Both the position numbers and the translations under genes were made by a program. The notes below the pieces were generated by a model. That model was not told where the DNA came from. It saw only the letters and a list, made by a program, of their open reading frames with translations, and made no database searches. A DNA stretch of 64,000 nt from Phylloscopus collybita (Eukaryota; Chordata; Aves; Passeriformes; Phylloscopidae): NCBI GenBank assembly GCA_027886175.1, contig JAJNNQ010000010.1, forward strand, positions 3,697,001 to 3,761,000, read 5' to 3'. Positions within the stretch are counted from its first letter, which is position 1, and the number at the start of each line of letters is the position of its first letter. Of the stretch, positions 48,569-62,300 are shown piece after piece.

Positions 48569-49116
48569 TAGAAGTGATTTATTTGGTCAGCCCAGCGCTG
48601 CAAACCTCACCTGCCTTTTGTTTTTACAGCCCTAATTCACATGGGCCAAATTAAGTCCAGACTTTTACGAGTGGGGCATAAAGGGCACATAGAGCTGCTT
48701 CCCCTTCAGTGGAAGAAGAAACCATAAATTGGCTGCTTACACTGGAGAATCCAGAGGAAGAAATCATGCAGTGCCAGCAGCATTAGTTGGGTCACAGGCC
48801 ATGTCTGAGCTGGATGGACTGCAACGTGTTCTCATTCCCTCCCAACTATATGGCAGGGAAACCAGTAAGGAAGCAAAGTCTTCAAAGAGCTGATGTTTAC
48901 CACACTCCTCCTGCACCCCTGGAGCAGCCACCACCCCTGGGTATCGCTGCTCACAGTGCACAGAAGGGTCTCTCCCTCCATGAGAGGGCTGAGCCTCATT
49001 AGCACACAACCTAATGTTTATTGGGATGCAACAGCTTTCTGTAATTACAGCATCCACTAACTGCCTAGACCAAGGGGTGGAAATATCTGGCAGCAGAAAC
49101 ACAGGTCACTGCCAGT

Positions 49117-49131
49117 ACACACACACACACA
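49117..49131 (+). repeat. (AC)n microsatellite, about 7 units
   Basis: Uninterrupted AC dinucleotides. Confidence 0.95.
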
Positions 49132-49269
49132 GGTGCTCACAACTCTGCTACAACCAGGCAGCACCAGCAGAGCCAGCAGGACACTCCTTTTGTCCTACTA
49201 AAGCCCAGAATATACAGGGAGCTTAGAGCAAAGCACAAAGCAGTGAGCACCGAGGAAAAGGGTATCTTT

Positions 49270-52200
49270 AAAAAAGTTATGTTTTTAGGGCTGTTAAAAC
49301 AGAAGAAGTGTTAATTAAAAGAGAGGCAGATAGTGGAGAAAGCAGGGATTGGGAAAGATGAGTTATAATTGTGTTACAAGCTACCTTCACACAGAGCCAC
49401 ATCTGCCTTTGCAGAGCCCACCACGTGCGAGCGTTTCTGTCCGGGAATGGGTGGTACCCTCTGCTTCCACCTACCTGGGAACCTGGGAAATGTAGTCTGC
49501 CAGGTGGGCCCTCTCTTGCATGCGTTCCCTTGACTACATTAAATAACATGATTTTAGAGATTTTAAGTATATATGAGTACATGCGATGCTGGGCTTTTCC
49601 TCCATTGAAAAACAGATCCAAGCTCTTTTGAGTGATGGGAATTACAAGCACATCTTTAAAAAACCCACTGGTCCAAACAGGGAGAAAGCTAAGTCACATT
49701 TTATCTTGTTCTGACTCAGGCTGAACTGTATAACCTTGGGATGTTTACCTCTTTATTTGGAGCACTGTCTTTTGGAGTAGCACTCTGTGGATTTCATGTC
49801 TACCCTATCCAGGCAGCAGCATCAGAAAAACACCTGTAAGCTTCAGTGGTAATCAAGCACAAAGAATCACAGTGTTCCCACCCTTTCTGAAGAAGACAAA
49901 CCATTGGCAACTTGTGCAGATTTTTCTTCAAACTATATGTCACATAAAAATGTCAGACCAACTGGGGATTAGATCTAAAATCAGGCTGGAGTCTGTTTCA
50001 CTGGAAAACAGTCAGAAGCAGTCTCCTTAGATCTGTGAGGAAATCTGTACAGACAGACTGCTAGACCAAAGAAGACAGGCAATGCACCCTCGTGGGTTTT
50101 TTGTGTTTTGGTTACAGCATGTGCCTCCACCAGAAATACTCATCTAGTTCTCAGGTCCTGAATTAAGCTTAAACATTAATTGTACTTGCTGCAATGTCAC
50201 AAATAAATGCAGCAAGTTCCAAAACTGAATCATTCCATGTTGAACCCAGTCCTGGCAGATGCTCGTGTTTTCCTGGAAGAGAAACAAAACTGGCAGAATG
50301 AGGCACAGGCTGGACTTTGTGTCTCTACACCCAGTAGTAGAACTGAACTGGTACATTCAGGAATGAACAGTGATGAGACACAGCTCCAGGATGTCCAGAA
50401 TCCCTCTCAGAGCAGTGATCCTCATACAGGACAAATCTTAATTACCTGAGTTACCACATTATGGTCATAATTTGATAGGAAAATGGGATACCAAAGGTAT
50501 GGCAATAAAGCCAGTTGGTTTCCACACCGTTCATTTAGACAACTGCAAATAAGCTTTGCAAACATGGGCAGTGAATGAACTTTTCCCATTGAATTCAGCA
50601 AGGATTCTACCTCATGCCTTTTTAGTTTACCAGTCCCATAAGCTAAATTTGCTGACACGCTGCTGGGAGTAGGACTAAAGCAGCAGCTATAGACTAAAGC
50701 TCATTACTTTAATTCATTTAGTGAGTCCAGGTATAATAGAGATTTTCTATTACAGCCAAGCCCTTATGACAGAGGCAAAACAGTCTTACAATAAACACTC
50801 AAAGTTATTATCACTTATATTATCATAGCACATGGGAGCCTTCTCTGACAACTGGAACTTATCACAGACAAATACAAAAGACAGAGCAAGAAAGGAGTTT
50901 TCAGAATGCAGCATCTTCCATTTCAAGTGTCAGAGATAGCCCTCGAAAAATTAAATCTGTAAGGAACATGAGAGACAAGTTTTGCCTGAGATCTCTTTCA
51001 TATTCTTCTTGGCATCATTCCCCAGGGGCAAGTAATTTTGAGTGCAATACAAAGTTGATAATATGCTGAGTATAATTATAATGAGGACTGATTAAGTTGG
51101 TAGCCAAAGTAGAGTAGCTATATCTGAGAGAGCATCATAAAAGAAAACCACATTAAAAGTTCTGGGGAAAAAAAAAGGAAAAAAACTACACACAGGGATT
51201 GACAACTAGTTCCCCAGTGAAATAACATCAAAGCTGATATATATTGTATGCAAAACAACCCCCAAACAGAGAAATTATTCTAATTCTTTTAAGGTTTCCA
51301 TGTCAAAAACTTAAAATCTGAATACATTAGATGCTGCAAAAGAGAAGAAAGTATTGACAGCTGTAGCTATTCCATGCAATTAAGTTCAACGTGCCCCCTT
51401 TTTCAGTGGCTGTTGAACAACTATGCTTGCCTTTGGAATTTTCTTCTCAGTTTCTCAGGAACATTTGGCAACAGAAACAATTTTTGAAGAAATCTTTTCA
51501 GGAACTGATTCATCCCTGAGTCTGGGGGAATTACAAGAGCTAACTGGTATAAGGGCTGATTAAGCCAGTCCACTGTTTGAAAGTATTTCCTCCTTTTGTT
51601 TTCTGTTTTTATTTCACATTTTCCTGCAGTCCTTCTCTGGGTCTGACATCTTAATGTGTTTTGAACCTGGAACAGTAAATCCAGCTGGATGAAACCACAC
51701 AAAAATCTGAATGTTTTACATGCCTGAGTCCTGCTTCTTTGATAGGCAGAACTCATGGATACAAATTTTTAATAATTATTTCTACATCGTGCTCACTTGA
51801 ACTACCAAAGAAAGATTACCTGTACCCAATGTTGCAAAGTGGAATAATCACACAGGCTCTTGAGCCTAATTCTGTGATGGGCTGAAATAGTGGCCCCAAA
51901 GCAGCAGTGAACTTTTTAAGTGCATCCCTTTGTATGGAGTTATTACAGTAAGTGCAATTATGGATTCCAAACTTAATAGAAAGATTCAAATGCTGGATTT
52001 AAAGCATTTGCTTTGAAAAACCCTCATTATCAGACCAGCATGCTCCAGGTCCAAAATCATTCTAGCCAAAAGTATTAAATACATGGGATTTTTCTTTCCA
52101 CTTTAACTGTATGGCAGATATGGTACCTGGCTGTGAAAATCCAGCATTTTATGGGAACCCAGGACCTTCTGGTTCAGCAAAGTCATGTCCCAGTTACTGC

Positions 52201-53520
52201 AGGCAGCTCTGTCATTAAAAACAATTTAAAAGTAGTTCACATTCCATCTTAACGCTACCAAAGCATTTTAGCCCTATTGCTTCATCACTGCACTACAACA
52301 GTTGCTCTTCTGATTTCCATCCTCACTGTATTTGTAGTTTATCCTGTCCACTCTGTCCAGCTATTCTTTCCCTGATCTAATATTATCCTGAGTTATGAAG
52401 ACCTTGGATAATGGCTGATTTTTTAAAGAAATATGCAGGAATGTATCTTCATGGTTTATCCAAAATGCAGAGGCTTTAATGAACAGGATACAGCCCCATG
52501 AAAAAAATCCCTAGGGCAGAAGAGATGCTAAGTATCACTGAACTGGGTATTACAGAGCTGATGTATAAATACAGCAGAAAAAAAAAGGGTAATGCTGTCT
52601 TGTGCAGCAAAATGATACCAACACAATTAGTTCGATGCTGTTTTTAGGGTTTACTGAATATGACCTCTTCATTTTTCATCTTCAAAGGTTACTCCTAATT
52701 AGCATCCAGTGATAACATGTTAGAGATGCTTCTTTAAAAGATATCACAGCTCTAGCAATGAGTACTGACATGGTATCTATCAAAGTCTCATGGTGCCTGC
52801 AATTCTGACAAAAGGCACTCAAAAGGACTGGCACGTATCACCTTATTTGCATTTTTGCATTTCATTATGCTCATAATTGCATACCACCACAGCAATTCTT
52901 CCCCACTATCTCAGAAAACATTATCAACAACGTCTGAAATAAATGCTTAAATGTCAACAATTGACGAGCAAGAAAAGCTGACCTTTGCAGGATCTCATTC
53001 TTCTGAGAATTGCCCTGGTACGACTCACTCCTTAACTTTCTGTTTGCGTTTGATAACACCAAAAGAACAGAGTTTCTGTACGGAATGGTTCTGTCTACTG
53101 GAAATAGAGGGGAAGTCAAAGAGCTGTAAAAATACGATCCATTTACACCAGCAGTCAGCTGGGATAGACTGAACTGCTGCAAACCCAACTCTTGAAGTCA
53201 CCAAAACATTAAAGTGGACATTAACACTAGGCTACAATGGAATTTCTACAGATTTGCTATACCCACATTAGAAGGAAAGAGAATTTATCCATGATTAATG
53301 CTATGCCAATGGACAAAACAATCTCTCTTCCACAAGAACTGTTACACAATTATAAATCCCTCGTCTAAACCCAAAGAAAACCATTCCCAGCCATCCTATG
53401 TACACTGCAATATTGACTGGCCTTCACTAGCCTGAGTTAAAATTTTGCTATCATTTGTGTTTCCACCATCATTTCATGGCTCCATTTACCTTGATTTGCA
53501 TAGCAATTTTGGTGCATGCT
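49270..53520. other. Unique DNA, no supported gene
   Basis: Frames of 124 codons (49277-49651, minus), 111 codons (51421-51756, minus) and 105 codons (52871-53188, minus) show no domain. None has both splice context and a plausible composition. No repeat recognised. Confidence 0.5.
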
Positions 53521-53521
53521 T

Positions 53522-53565
53522 GGGAAAAAAAAAAAAAAAAGAAGAAAAAAAAAAAAAAAGAAAAA
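53522..53565 (+). repeat. 44-bp homopurine tract
   Basis: GGG, A16, GAAG, A15, G, A5; a slippage-prone purine run. Confidence 0.95.
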
Positions 53566-53570
53566 CCCCA

Positions 53571-53646
53571 CTAATCAATTTTAGCTTAAAATAAATTACA
53601 CCACCATGGAAATTGCTGCCACTGTCCAAAAATGCTAATCAATTTT
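53571..53646 (+). repeat. CTAATCAATTTT direct repeat, 64 bp apart
   Basis: The 12-base word occurs at 53571-53582 and 53635-53646. It may be a pair of homeodomain-type sites or chance. Confidence 0.5.
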
Positions 53647-54044
53647 GAAAATCTACATCATGGCTTGCATCCCAGATTTCTTCCATCCAATCCACATCAA
53701 AAAGAAATGATAGAAAATTATGTTCACATGTTTGACTGCTTGTTTGCTTGTTTTAGTTGAGGCATTTGGTTATGCTTCAATGGCAAACTAATCGCCTGTT
53801 TGGAATCTCATCCAGTTTGTATTACTCTTTTTTAATGGCAGTATGGAGATGCTGCAGAAGATTTCAACATGGTCCATAGTGAAAGATTTAGGTTCTCTAG
53901 CAGGAGAAATTTTTAGCATCACTTTTAGAGGTATTATCAAAATTTAATTGTTTTCACCAGTATTGCATACTTCTGTTGAAGACTTCATTTCCCTGTATTA
54001 AGTTTGTTCTAATGAGGTAAATACAGCAAAACAGTCTGGGGAAG

Positions 54045-54058
54045 AAAAAAAAAAAAAA
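54045..54058 (+). repeat. Poly(A) run, 14 bases
   Basis: Uninterrupted A14 followed by GCGC. Confidence 0.95.
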
Positions 54059-54059
54059 G

Positions 54060-56215
54060 CGCTTCCAAGGGGTATCAATTTTTCCAAGGCCTGTAAAAAA
54101 TCAGTACCCACAAATCTAGAAGGAAATAATTATTGTTGTCTGCAATTAAAAGCATCTTGCAAAGGTTCCTTGAACTGGGTGATCTCAGTGTTCATACTGT
54201 ATACACAGGTCTATGATGGCCCAGGATATCATCCAAGGTGACTGAAAGGATTAGATCTGCAGGCAAATTCCTATCTGAGATTTTCCTGTATGTTACCAGG
54301 CAAAGTGTCTCTACCTTTAGAAACAACTGACAAAAACCACACTGGAGAAAATACAAGATAGTTAAAAAAACATGCTTTAAGATTTCATTTAGAAGTTCTG
54401 TTTTGCACATTCTACAACACATGAAAGAGAATTATTCTTCCAGAACAAATCACTGTGTTGCATCAAGTCCTGAGGAGCTTCCGAACTCACTGGTTCACCT
54501 TGCTTGAACCACACATCTTTGCAATTGTTGTAATAAATTACACGGTGTCCAGATCTCTTTAAAGGCAGCTCATGTGAAATAAGGATGCACTGTATGTTGC
54601 ATCACCCTTTCCTTGTTTAAATAGGAAGAAAATAAATGGGAAAATAATAGCAGTGGACTTGGATCCACCAACCATATCCATCATCCTTACGCACCTTGAC
54701 AAATTTTAGTAGTACTGACCAGCATTTTCTGAAAAAAACTCCCAATGTATTAGTTTTCCCAGTTTAGACATTTAAAACACCATTTCTAAAAAGCACTTCA
54801 ACATGATTTCCATTTTAAAATCTCCTAGACCTCATTAAGATCACAGTCTTTGTTTCTGGCTATTGAGACAACTCAAATAAAGCTGAGACTCCTCATTATA
54901 AAATATTCTGCCAAATGATTTAAAACCAGGCATGAAAAACTATCTATGAAAACAACTTCCCACATGGATATGATTAACAACCAAGATGGAAGTGTTTCTT
55001 GTTGTCAATAACAACTTCCAGTAATGATAAAGATGGGCCAATATAAATGGAACAAAAAAACCTTGGAGAGTTCCCCACATTAAATAAAAATACATATATA
55101 AATCAATCCTTTATATGAAAAATAGTACTGGAATAATTTTAAGCAATTCGTAGGATTATGTCCTTGGAAAATGAATCTTTTTTTATTATTATTTTGGTGT
55201 GTTTACTATAAAAACATTTGTCACTGTTCTTCATTGAGAGATAAAATGCTGGAAATACACGGTGCACTTATTGGACAATTTAACATGCTCAGGTCAGGCA
55301 CTCTGAGACTTCACAGTAGCACAACAAGAGCAGATATTTGAGATGCTGGAAATCCAGATTATGGCTTTCAGGAGACATGGTGTATTGTTCACCCAGGTTG
55401 AAAGCAGATGTATGTTTATATACTTTAATCTTGGCTCAGATGTGAGCTACCATGTTAACAATTTTGTTGCCCAGGCTGCCCTGGCTTGGGATTTAAATAA
55501 AAACAAATTACAGGTCTTAACAGTGATAGATGGACTTCTCTTACATTTGTGTAGAGTATTTTTGCCTTAAGATTAAAGGCTTACGCATTTATCTGCATAA
55601 ACTAACCCCTGGAGTAGGGTACTGCTGACATTTTCCAAGAAAAATGAATATCCTAACTTATTCCAAAGAGAAGACTTGGTATTTGTATGGCCAGAGTGAC
55701 CTTTGCAAGTGCCCTTTCAGATTAGGTGCACTACATGGAAAATTGTGCTCTTACAGTACTCCATAAATCATACCTACCAATTTTCTTTAAAGGGGTATGT
55801 AAATATCAGTGTACCAGGTGGGTAAACAACACTAACCTCGTACAAATGGCTTGAAAATTGAAGAAAAGCACCTTATTTTGCTGCTGAAATTGCTTTTGAA
55901 GCCCAGCATCGTGGCTTGGGTTGTAGAATGCATGAAATGATTTGTGCACTGGGAATAGAAAATGGGTTGATGATAACCACACTCGACACAGTTCCTATGT
56001 TTCTGAGTTCTTTCGATGATCAAAGATATCATTGCTGTATATTACTTTTCTTTGCCGATCCCAAATGCATGTGAATTTCAAGTGACACGCACATTATCTG
56101 CATGTTTCCAAAATGGACAGACAGCTTTTTAGTTTGTATTTCTCATTTGAGCTAGTTAATGCTTCTGGTCCAGATCCAGTCTGAGTCTCCTTGCAATAGT
56201 TATGTAGCATTTCCA
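54060..56215. other. AT-rich unique DNA, no gene seen
   Basis: Frames up to 76 codons without domains; no recognised repeat. Confidence 0.55.
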
Positions 56216-56217
56216 TT

Positions 56218-56250
56218 TAATAAAACCGAGGCAGAGAGGTTCATGTGCGA
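56218..56250 (-). mobile_element. Possible MIR/L2-like scrap
   Basis: AAAACCGAGGCAGAGAGGTT resembles the reverse complement of the MIR/L2 'gaaactgaggcacagagaggtt' segment, but the similarity covers only about 25 bases. Confidence 0.3.
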
Positions 56251-56823
56251 AAGATGAAAAAATAATGTGAAGTTACAGCCTTTGAAACTGTCAGAAGAGT
56301 TATTTGAATAAGTACTGAGCGTGGAAGTGGGAAGATGTGTTAATTGTTGCTAAGCTGTTACAGATAATAAATGAGATTCTGAATCAAGAAAAAAGCCCTG
56401 GTTTTGGGCACACCAAATAACACACCGGGGTAACAAATACACCACAGATAATAAAGCAGCTGGGTGAAGAACCAACTTCAGATGTGATCCCCATTTCAGT
56501 TTAACTCTTAATATTTGTGACTTTGATTAATTCTGAAAGTGTCATTTCCACAAATGTGGTGGTGTTGTGCTGCTTCTCCCACAATGCTGCAGTAATTTAG
56601 CATAAATATCCACAGGAAGATTTCATAACTCCTTTTAGAATGTGCATTGTCAAAGCAAAATTTACAGTGTTCTCTGACAGACCTGTAATCCCAGCCTTAC
56701 ATTTGGGTGCCTGAAGAAACCCAACTATTTGATTTATTGAAGAATTGTTTTGTTGACTATGAACCAGAGTTTATATAAAATTAAAGATGTGATTTGCATT
56801 TAAAAAAAAGTCCTGTGATCTAA

Positions 56824-56916
56824 GAATCATAGAATTGTTTGGGTTAAAAGGAGCCTTAAAGATCATTTGATTCCACCCTGCTGCCATGGGCAGGGACACC
56901 TTCCATAGACCAGGTT
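56824..56916 (-). mobile_element. CR1 LINE 3' end, truncated
   Basis: AATCATAGAATTGTTTGGGT, CCTTAAAGATCATTTGATTCC and CATGGGCAGGGACACCTTCC, then AGACCAGGTT, follow the reverse complement of the avian CR1 3'-UTR closely. About 93 bp remain, the best preserved of the three copies. A weak continuation, AGTAGTGAAGAATTT, near 56940 may be a further piece. Confidence 0.9.
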
Positions 56917-56919
56917 ATT

Positions 56920-57675
56920 TCGATGTTTTCCTCTTTCAAAGTAGTGAAGAATTTAGTAGGACAAACCTGCTGGCAGTCACCCTAAATAGTTTTCTAATTT
57001 TTTTTAGCTCTAATTCACCTGTGTCAATAAAATTACTTGAGATCCTTCTTTATCATGGTGAATGGGAACAACAGGAATGTAAAAATTTCTATTTCTGGAA
57101 ATTTCCATTAATTTTTGCTTTACTTTTATTAGAGAGATAGAGATAGAGATAGAGATACTTCTAAGAGTCCTGGGTTCATTGAGCTTCAGTTGCATTTGTT
57201 GATGCACAAACCTTCTACATGTGGCACCCTGGGCTCCAAACCCCAGACCAGCTCCTGGATAGTTCTCAAGAATGCACCTTAACAGTGGGATCACAACCAC
57301 GTTATAAGGATTAGAAGATGGCAGCAGGAACAGGATGTGTGTTTCCTCCTCTTACCCACTAAATGATGTTGAAATAAGCAGATGAAAGTCATAATCAGCC
57401 ATTTGGAAAGATGAAGTGTGAGTAAGGAATAAAACCCATAATCCATTTGTAGCATATGCTTAAGAAGATGCCTTAGAGTTATATGGTATATCAACATTCC
57501 CAGTGTCTTCCTTTAAAATCCTTAAATCAGCTCAGCTCAGAGTGCCTTTGGGGCATGAGGCAGAAGACAGGATTGCTCACAGGCAAGTATCTGAAGCATT
57601 TCTGAAAACAGATTTATTTTTCACAAGGGGAAATAAACAGAAGAAGGATATTATCTACCTCCCAAAGAAAAACAA
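56920..57675. other. Unique DNA with (GAGATA)n
   Basis: No gene recognised; an 84-codon plus frame and a 96-codon minus frame overlap the hexanucleotide repeat. Confidence 0.5.
57131..57157 (+). repeat. (GAGATA)n hexanucleotide repeat, about 4 units
   Basis: GAGATA units in tandem; a potential polymorphic marker. Confidence 0.92.
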
Positions 57676-57679
57676 CACT

Positions 57680-57728
57680 GGAGGGAGAAGAGAGCTGCAA
57701 ATGCTGCAAAGCCAAGCTTGAAGCATTT
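57680..57728 (+). repeat. Dispersed repeat, copy A
   Basis: Shares with 59278-59327 the order GGAGGGAGAA, TGCAAATGCTG, CCAAGCTTG and AGCATT, differing by a few substitutions and one single-base indel. Similarity stops on both sides. The family is unknown. Confidence 0.6.
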
Positions 57729-57729
57729 C

Positions 57730-59277
57730 TGGTAAATTTGTTCTCACTGAGAAGGGAGAAGAGATCATGGAGGAGATGAGGGTAGTGTGTGAGGACATTC
57801 CCAGCCTACAGACCTCCCAAAAGATCAGTGTCTATGTCCCAGAGCTGCCTCCCTGCTGTCACTCAGTCCTTTTACCAGTGGTCCACTCAATAACTTTTTC
57901 AGCAGGGAGAGTTTACAGAGGAGATCCAACAGCAAATCCAATGTGTTTGAGGCAAGATTTAAAAGCAGCTTGAAACCCTCGGAACGTTTCAAGTCACAGA
58001 AGGCCACGCAAACACCCCAGGGACACAAACTGCCTTGTTGGGAATGTGCCATAGGTTGTTCAGCTGTTCTCATCTCCTTGCAGCCCCTGACTTGGTGTGC
58101 TCAGCAGCACCCTCAACTTCCCAGAGCTTGCAATTAGTTTGGAGAAACAGCGAGACTGGATTTCTGCTCTCTACAGCCAATTTCTGCAAGGCATTTGCTT
58201 CCTGCTGTAATTCTGTTGGTTCTTTTCCTCTATTGCCCTTGATACTTTGCATTAGACAGGGTTAAAAATGCTCTGAGAAGAAGCTGCAATGTCATTAAAG
58301 CTTCTGGGAAATCTTTCCATATCTGGAAAGAATTCCACTGGCCAGGGTAAACAGAATTGCCACAAATTAAGTCATCCACTCCATCTAGAATATAAGGATA
58401 TAGAATTTCTTTCCTTTACAATTAAATCAGAAACAAGCATATTTCAATGAGAGACAGCACAGCCCTATTTTGGTATAACAAAAGTATGTGATACACTTAA
58501 AAAAAATATTTAATCCTCAGAACTTTCGTTAATGGTTATTACTTATCAGTTCTCAACTATGTGTTGCACTAACACTGATTTAAGACAAGACCAGGAAAAA
58601 TTAAATTCAGTACAAAGACTCATATTAGTGTATGGAAACTTGCACCATTTCATCTCACTTCAAAAAGTCTCCTTATAACAGAGAAGTGAATCACCCTTAA
58701 CTTTAAAAGTCGTGAGGAAACACCTGTGAGAAATTCCACATTGTAGGAAAAAGAGCTTTTCCTGCTACTGAGAGGTTTTTAAAAGCTCCCACCTCCTACA
58801 ACCACATTACAGGAGCAATTTTCAAAGGAACTTGTTGATTTTCCTGAGACATGTCCAGCCATTGGTAGATTTAGATTTACTCACAAGTAGTTGTTGAGAG
58901 TTCAATGTGATTACTCTGAGGCATAAAAAGTAAGCAGTGCACACACATGAAAAGGCTCGAGACTGAAAACAACTCACGACTCAGAGACAGGCAGAATATG
59001 AATATTTTCAAGGTGACTTCCTCACTTTAGAAGTATTTCTTGAAGGCAGCACTATGCTGCACACAGTACAATGCTGCTGAGAGTATGGAAAGTGTGCTAT
59101 TTTCTCCAGAGGGGACTGGATATAAATATAATGTTATTGTTAGTTATCCATTTAAAACATCTTTGAGCTTAAGAGGAGCTGCATCATGCCAAGCTTTACA
59201 ATTATACTCTATCTTCAATCTCCCCAGATCCCAATGTCTAAGGTCTCATTCATTATCCCATGAGGTTGCCACTGTTG
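57730..59277. other. Unique DNA between the two dispersed repeat copies
   Basis: Frames up to 82 codons overlap in several phases in the GC-richer part (57780-58260). No domain recognised. A small stem CTTTCCA/TGGAAAG with a 4-base loop lies near 58313-58330. Confidence 0.5.
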
Positions 59278-59327
59278 GGAGGGAGAAAAGACACTGCAAA
59301 TGCTGTAAAACCAAGCTTGGAGCATTC
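59278..59327 (+). repeat. Dispersed repeat, copy B
   Basis: Same orientation as copy A, 1.6 kb downstream. Flanking DNA is unrelated, so this is not a large segmental duplication but a short shared module. Confidence 0.6.
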
Positions 59328-59329
59328 AA

Positions 59330-62300
59330 GGCCTAATCCAGAGAACTCACTGATTCCACCACACCATAAAAACACGGCTGAAGCCCGAGTCTTGCTTTCT
59401 CAAAATCACCAATTAAAAAGGAATATCCACTGGCAAAAACACCATCTTAAGATGTCTATTCTGCAAAAACCTTGGTAGGATGTAAATAATTTTCTGTTTA
59501 CTGAAACCTCAAAACATCATATGACCTTGCATCTACTTGCACAACAGCTAGAAAAAATAAAAAAAAAAACCCACTATATTTGACAGGCACTGCTAATAAT
59601 GAAAATGTTTTTAAATGTAAGCTCTAGCTGTGTACCAATCACTGCCTAATCAGGGTTGTGCTTTTCAAATTATATTGTGTCTTCTTTCACCTCCTGCCTA
59701 TTATGTGAAATAAAAAGAGAAGTGCTTAGGCAAATCCTTGATCCGTTCACATATACTTTTAATATTAATATGTCAGAGCAGTGGCAATAATGATATTAGG
59801 CAAATGACGGAATTCTCCCCCCCAGCTGGACATGTTAATTGAGAAGCCAAATTTTGGAGGCAAAGTTCACGTCTGTGCAGATGGCAGGACAATGTGGGAT
59901 GGCAGCCCTAGGTCAGTGTCAATCCCAAAGCCCACTCTAATGGCTCCTTCTCTGCTTTCCCAACGTCAGCTGCTCCCCAGGCGGGGGGAGAGCTTGGGCA
60001 AGGCTGGCTCTGCTGTTTTTCCCTGCCCTTGACTCTGCTGCACCAGTTTCACTCAGGGAAGATGCCCCTATTTGTGATAACAGTAATTAAAAAAAAAAAA
60101 TTAAAAAGAGGAATTTACGCTTCGAGGTGCAAACAAGAGGGACAATTCCAGTATTTCCTTTAGAGCTGGTGCATTAAAACCCAACACCAGACACCCTTGC
60201 TCTGGCAGGGCTTCCTCCCAAGTTTGCTGACATCAAGGGCAACACATTTCCCAGACAAAAATCCAGTCACCTCGTATTTCCTTAGTTTAGTAATATTTTT
60301 GGGGGTGGTGTTACTGTCTTTATCTGCATTTATATTCAGGCCACTTAATTTTGGGTAGACTGGAAAGATTTTAAGATGTTTCATTCTGCTTGAAGCATAT
60401 AAAGGTGTTTTGCCCTTGTCAAAAGACCCTGAATATTGATCATATTTATCTAAGTATTAGCTCCTTTAACATGACCTGTGAATCAAAAGTTGAATGTATA
60501 TACTCATATGTTTAGAGAGGAATAGAGGTATACAGCAAAAAGACTTTAACAGTTTAATTTCCTAATATAATTATTTATTATCTCTAATTAAAATGCAGAG
60601 CTTGGCTTTCTGTGTGAGAGTAGATGAAAAGCCTTTTTATTGAAAAGAGCAACTATGAGCTCTAAATTTTTTTATGGAAGAGATAACTTATGTAATCACT
60701 GGTAACCTTTTTCAAGAATATTATCTCACTGTTTATAAAACAATACCTTTTTACTTTCGAAATTCCCATTTACATATGAAAAAGAGCTTTATTTATTGAT
60801 GCCTTTGAGTGATGTGCATTCCTCTTTCAGGAATACCCTCTTTTTTCCATCTTACATATGCCAGAGAACCTACTTTCCTTTTGGCATTACCTGCAGTGAT
60901 ATTTTAAAACAATTCTCTGCTTGAATTATCAATATGCACAAAATCAGTTCATTCTTCAAATAAAATCATGTCATATATCCTTGGTTTATAATGTTATATT
61001 TCAAATGTTTTCTATTCTTATGGATAAAAGAATGCAACTTTTAACCACCAGCAGCAGGTATGAGCAAAGACAAAGTCTTTTTTATTTTCATATCTGTTTG
61101 TAAGAAAATCTTTAACACATCCCACAACATACACACACACACATACATTTTCTGCTTTTATAAATAAATTAGCTACTTTATGCATCAGAATGATATAAGG
61201 AACAAAGAACTGAAAGTACACATCAGTAAAACTTGCCCACATCTACATTAAAAATGAGTAATAAGCTCATATATTAACATTAATTAATTTTCATATTGAA
61301 GAAATCTCCCTTTAATTTCTAAATAAAGAGGGGTTTCTATCATTGAAGGGAGATATATTTAAATGATTCTGTGATAGAATATCAGAAAAAATTATGGATT
61401 ACTGTTTTTCTTGTATTTGTGTAACTTTCAACATACCTACGACCCAAATCTTACCCATCTAAAGCACCAACATCTGATAAATGTAAAACAAATATAGGAA
61501 CTAGTTTTATAGTTATAAAATACAAATATAGACTATATCAGAGTGCAGATTCATGTGTGGCCAAATATCCTATGGCTATTTCACAACCATGTAAGGCTTG
61601 GTTCCAAGGTCACTGCAGTCAAGACTTCCCCTGGTGCCATTGGGCTTTCAGTCATGCCCTTGGCTGTGTGTATTTTTTCATGAAATGGAAAAAAAAAATC
61701 ATCATCTGTGGCATTGTCTGGTATGACTGAGGGCAGAAAATGAGTTTGGTGATGCTGGATTTGAGTAAATCTGGGCAAGATCTGACCTTGTACACTGGCA
61801 CATTGGAAAAGAAGTAGGTAAAGCATTTAACTGAACATCTCTGTTGTGCTGTAATCATCTGGTCTTGTGTTTCACTAATTAATGACCGTGTAAAGCAAAA
61901 GAATTCAAATAAACATCATTTTAAAATCCATTTACTCTTTACAGTGCTTGCCTTGTAACTTTTACTGAATATTGATTATCTTTTAACTTACCTCCTCTCT
62001 CAAACCAAGACCTCGTCATAAGTAATTCCATTTCTTTTCTCCAGAAAAGAAGCCACGACTTTTGCTTAAGGACGTAGTCCAGGGCAGATTTTATGCAACA
62101 GACTCGCAGAAATCTGACTGATATTTTTCCAGGCCTACAGTAAAGCCTCTCTGAATGTGAATACCTATATATAAACAAATTACACATTGTCAAGTAAGTC
62201 TGTACATGTACTCCATGCCATCTATCCAATTGTTCCAGGTTTAATCTTACGACTAATCTAGTCAAGGAATGAAAAGTAATAATCCATGTAAATCAGTCTA

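Larger units (their letters stand above)
47460..49260. other. GC-richer unique block, no supported gene
   Basis: Composition is GC-richer than the rest. Frames reach 134 codons (47532-47936, plus) but several overlap in different phases on both strands, as expected from low stop density in GC-rich DNA. A pyrimidine-rich acceptor-like sequence ends at 47604 (CCCTGTCAG). No domain or repeat recognised. Confidence 0.45.
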
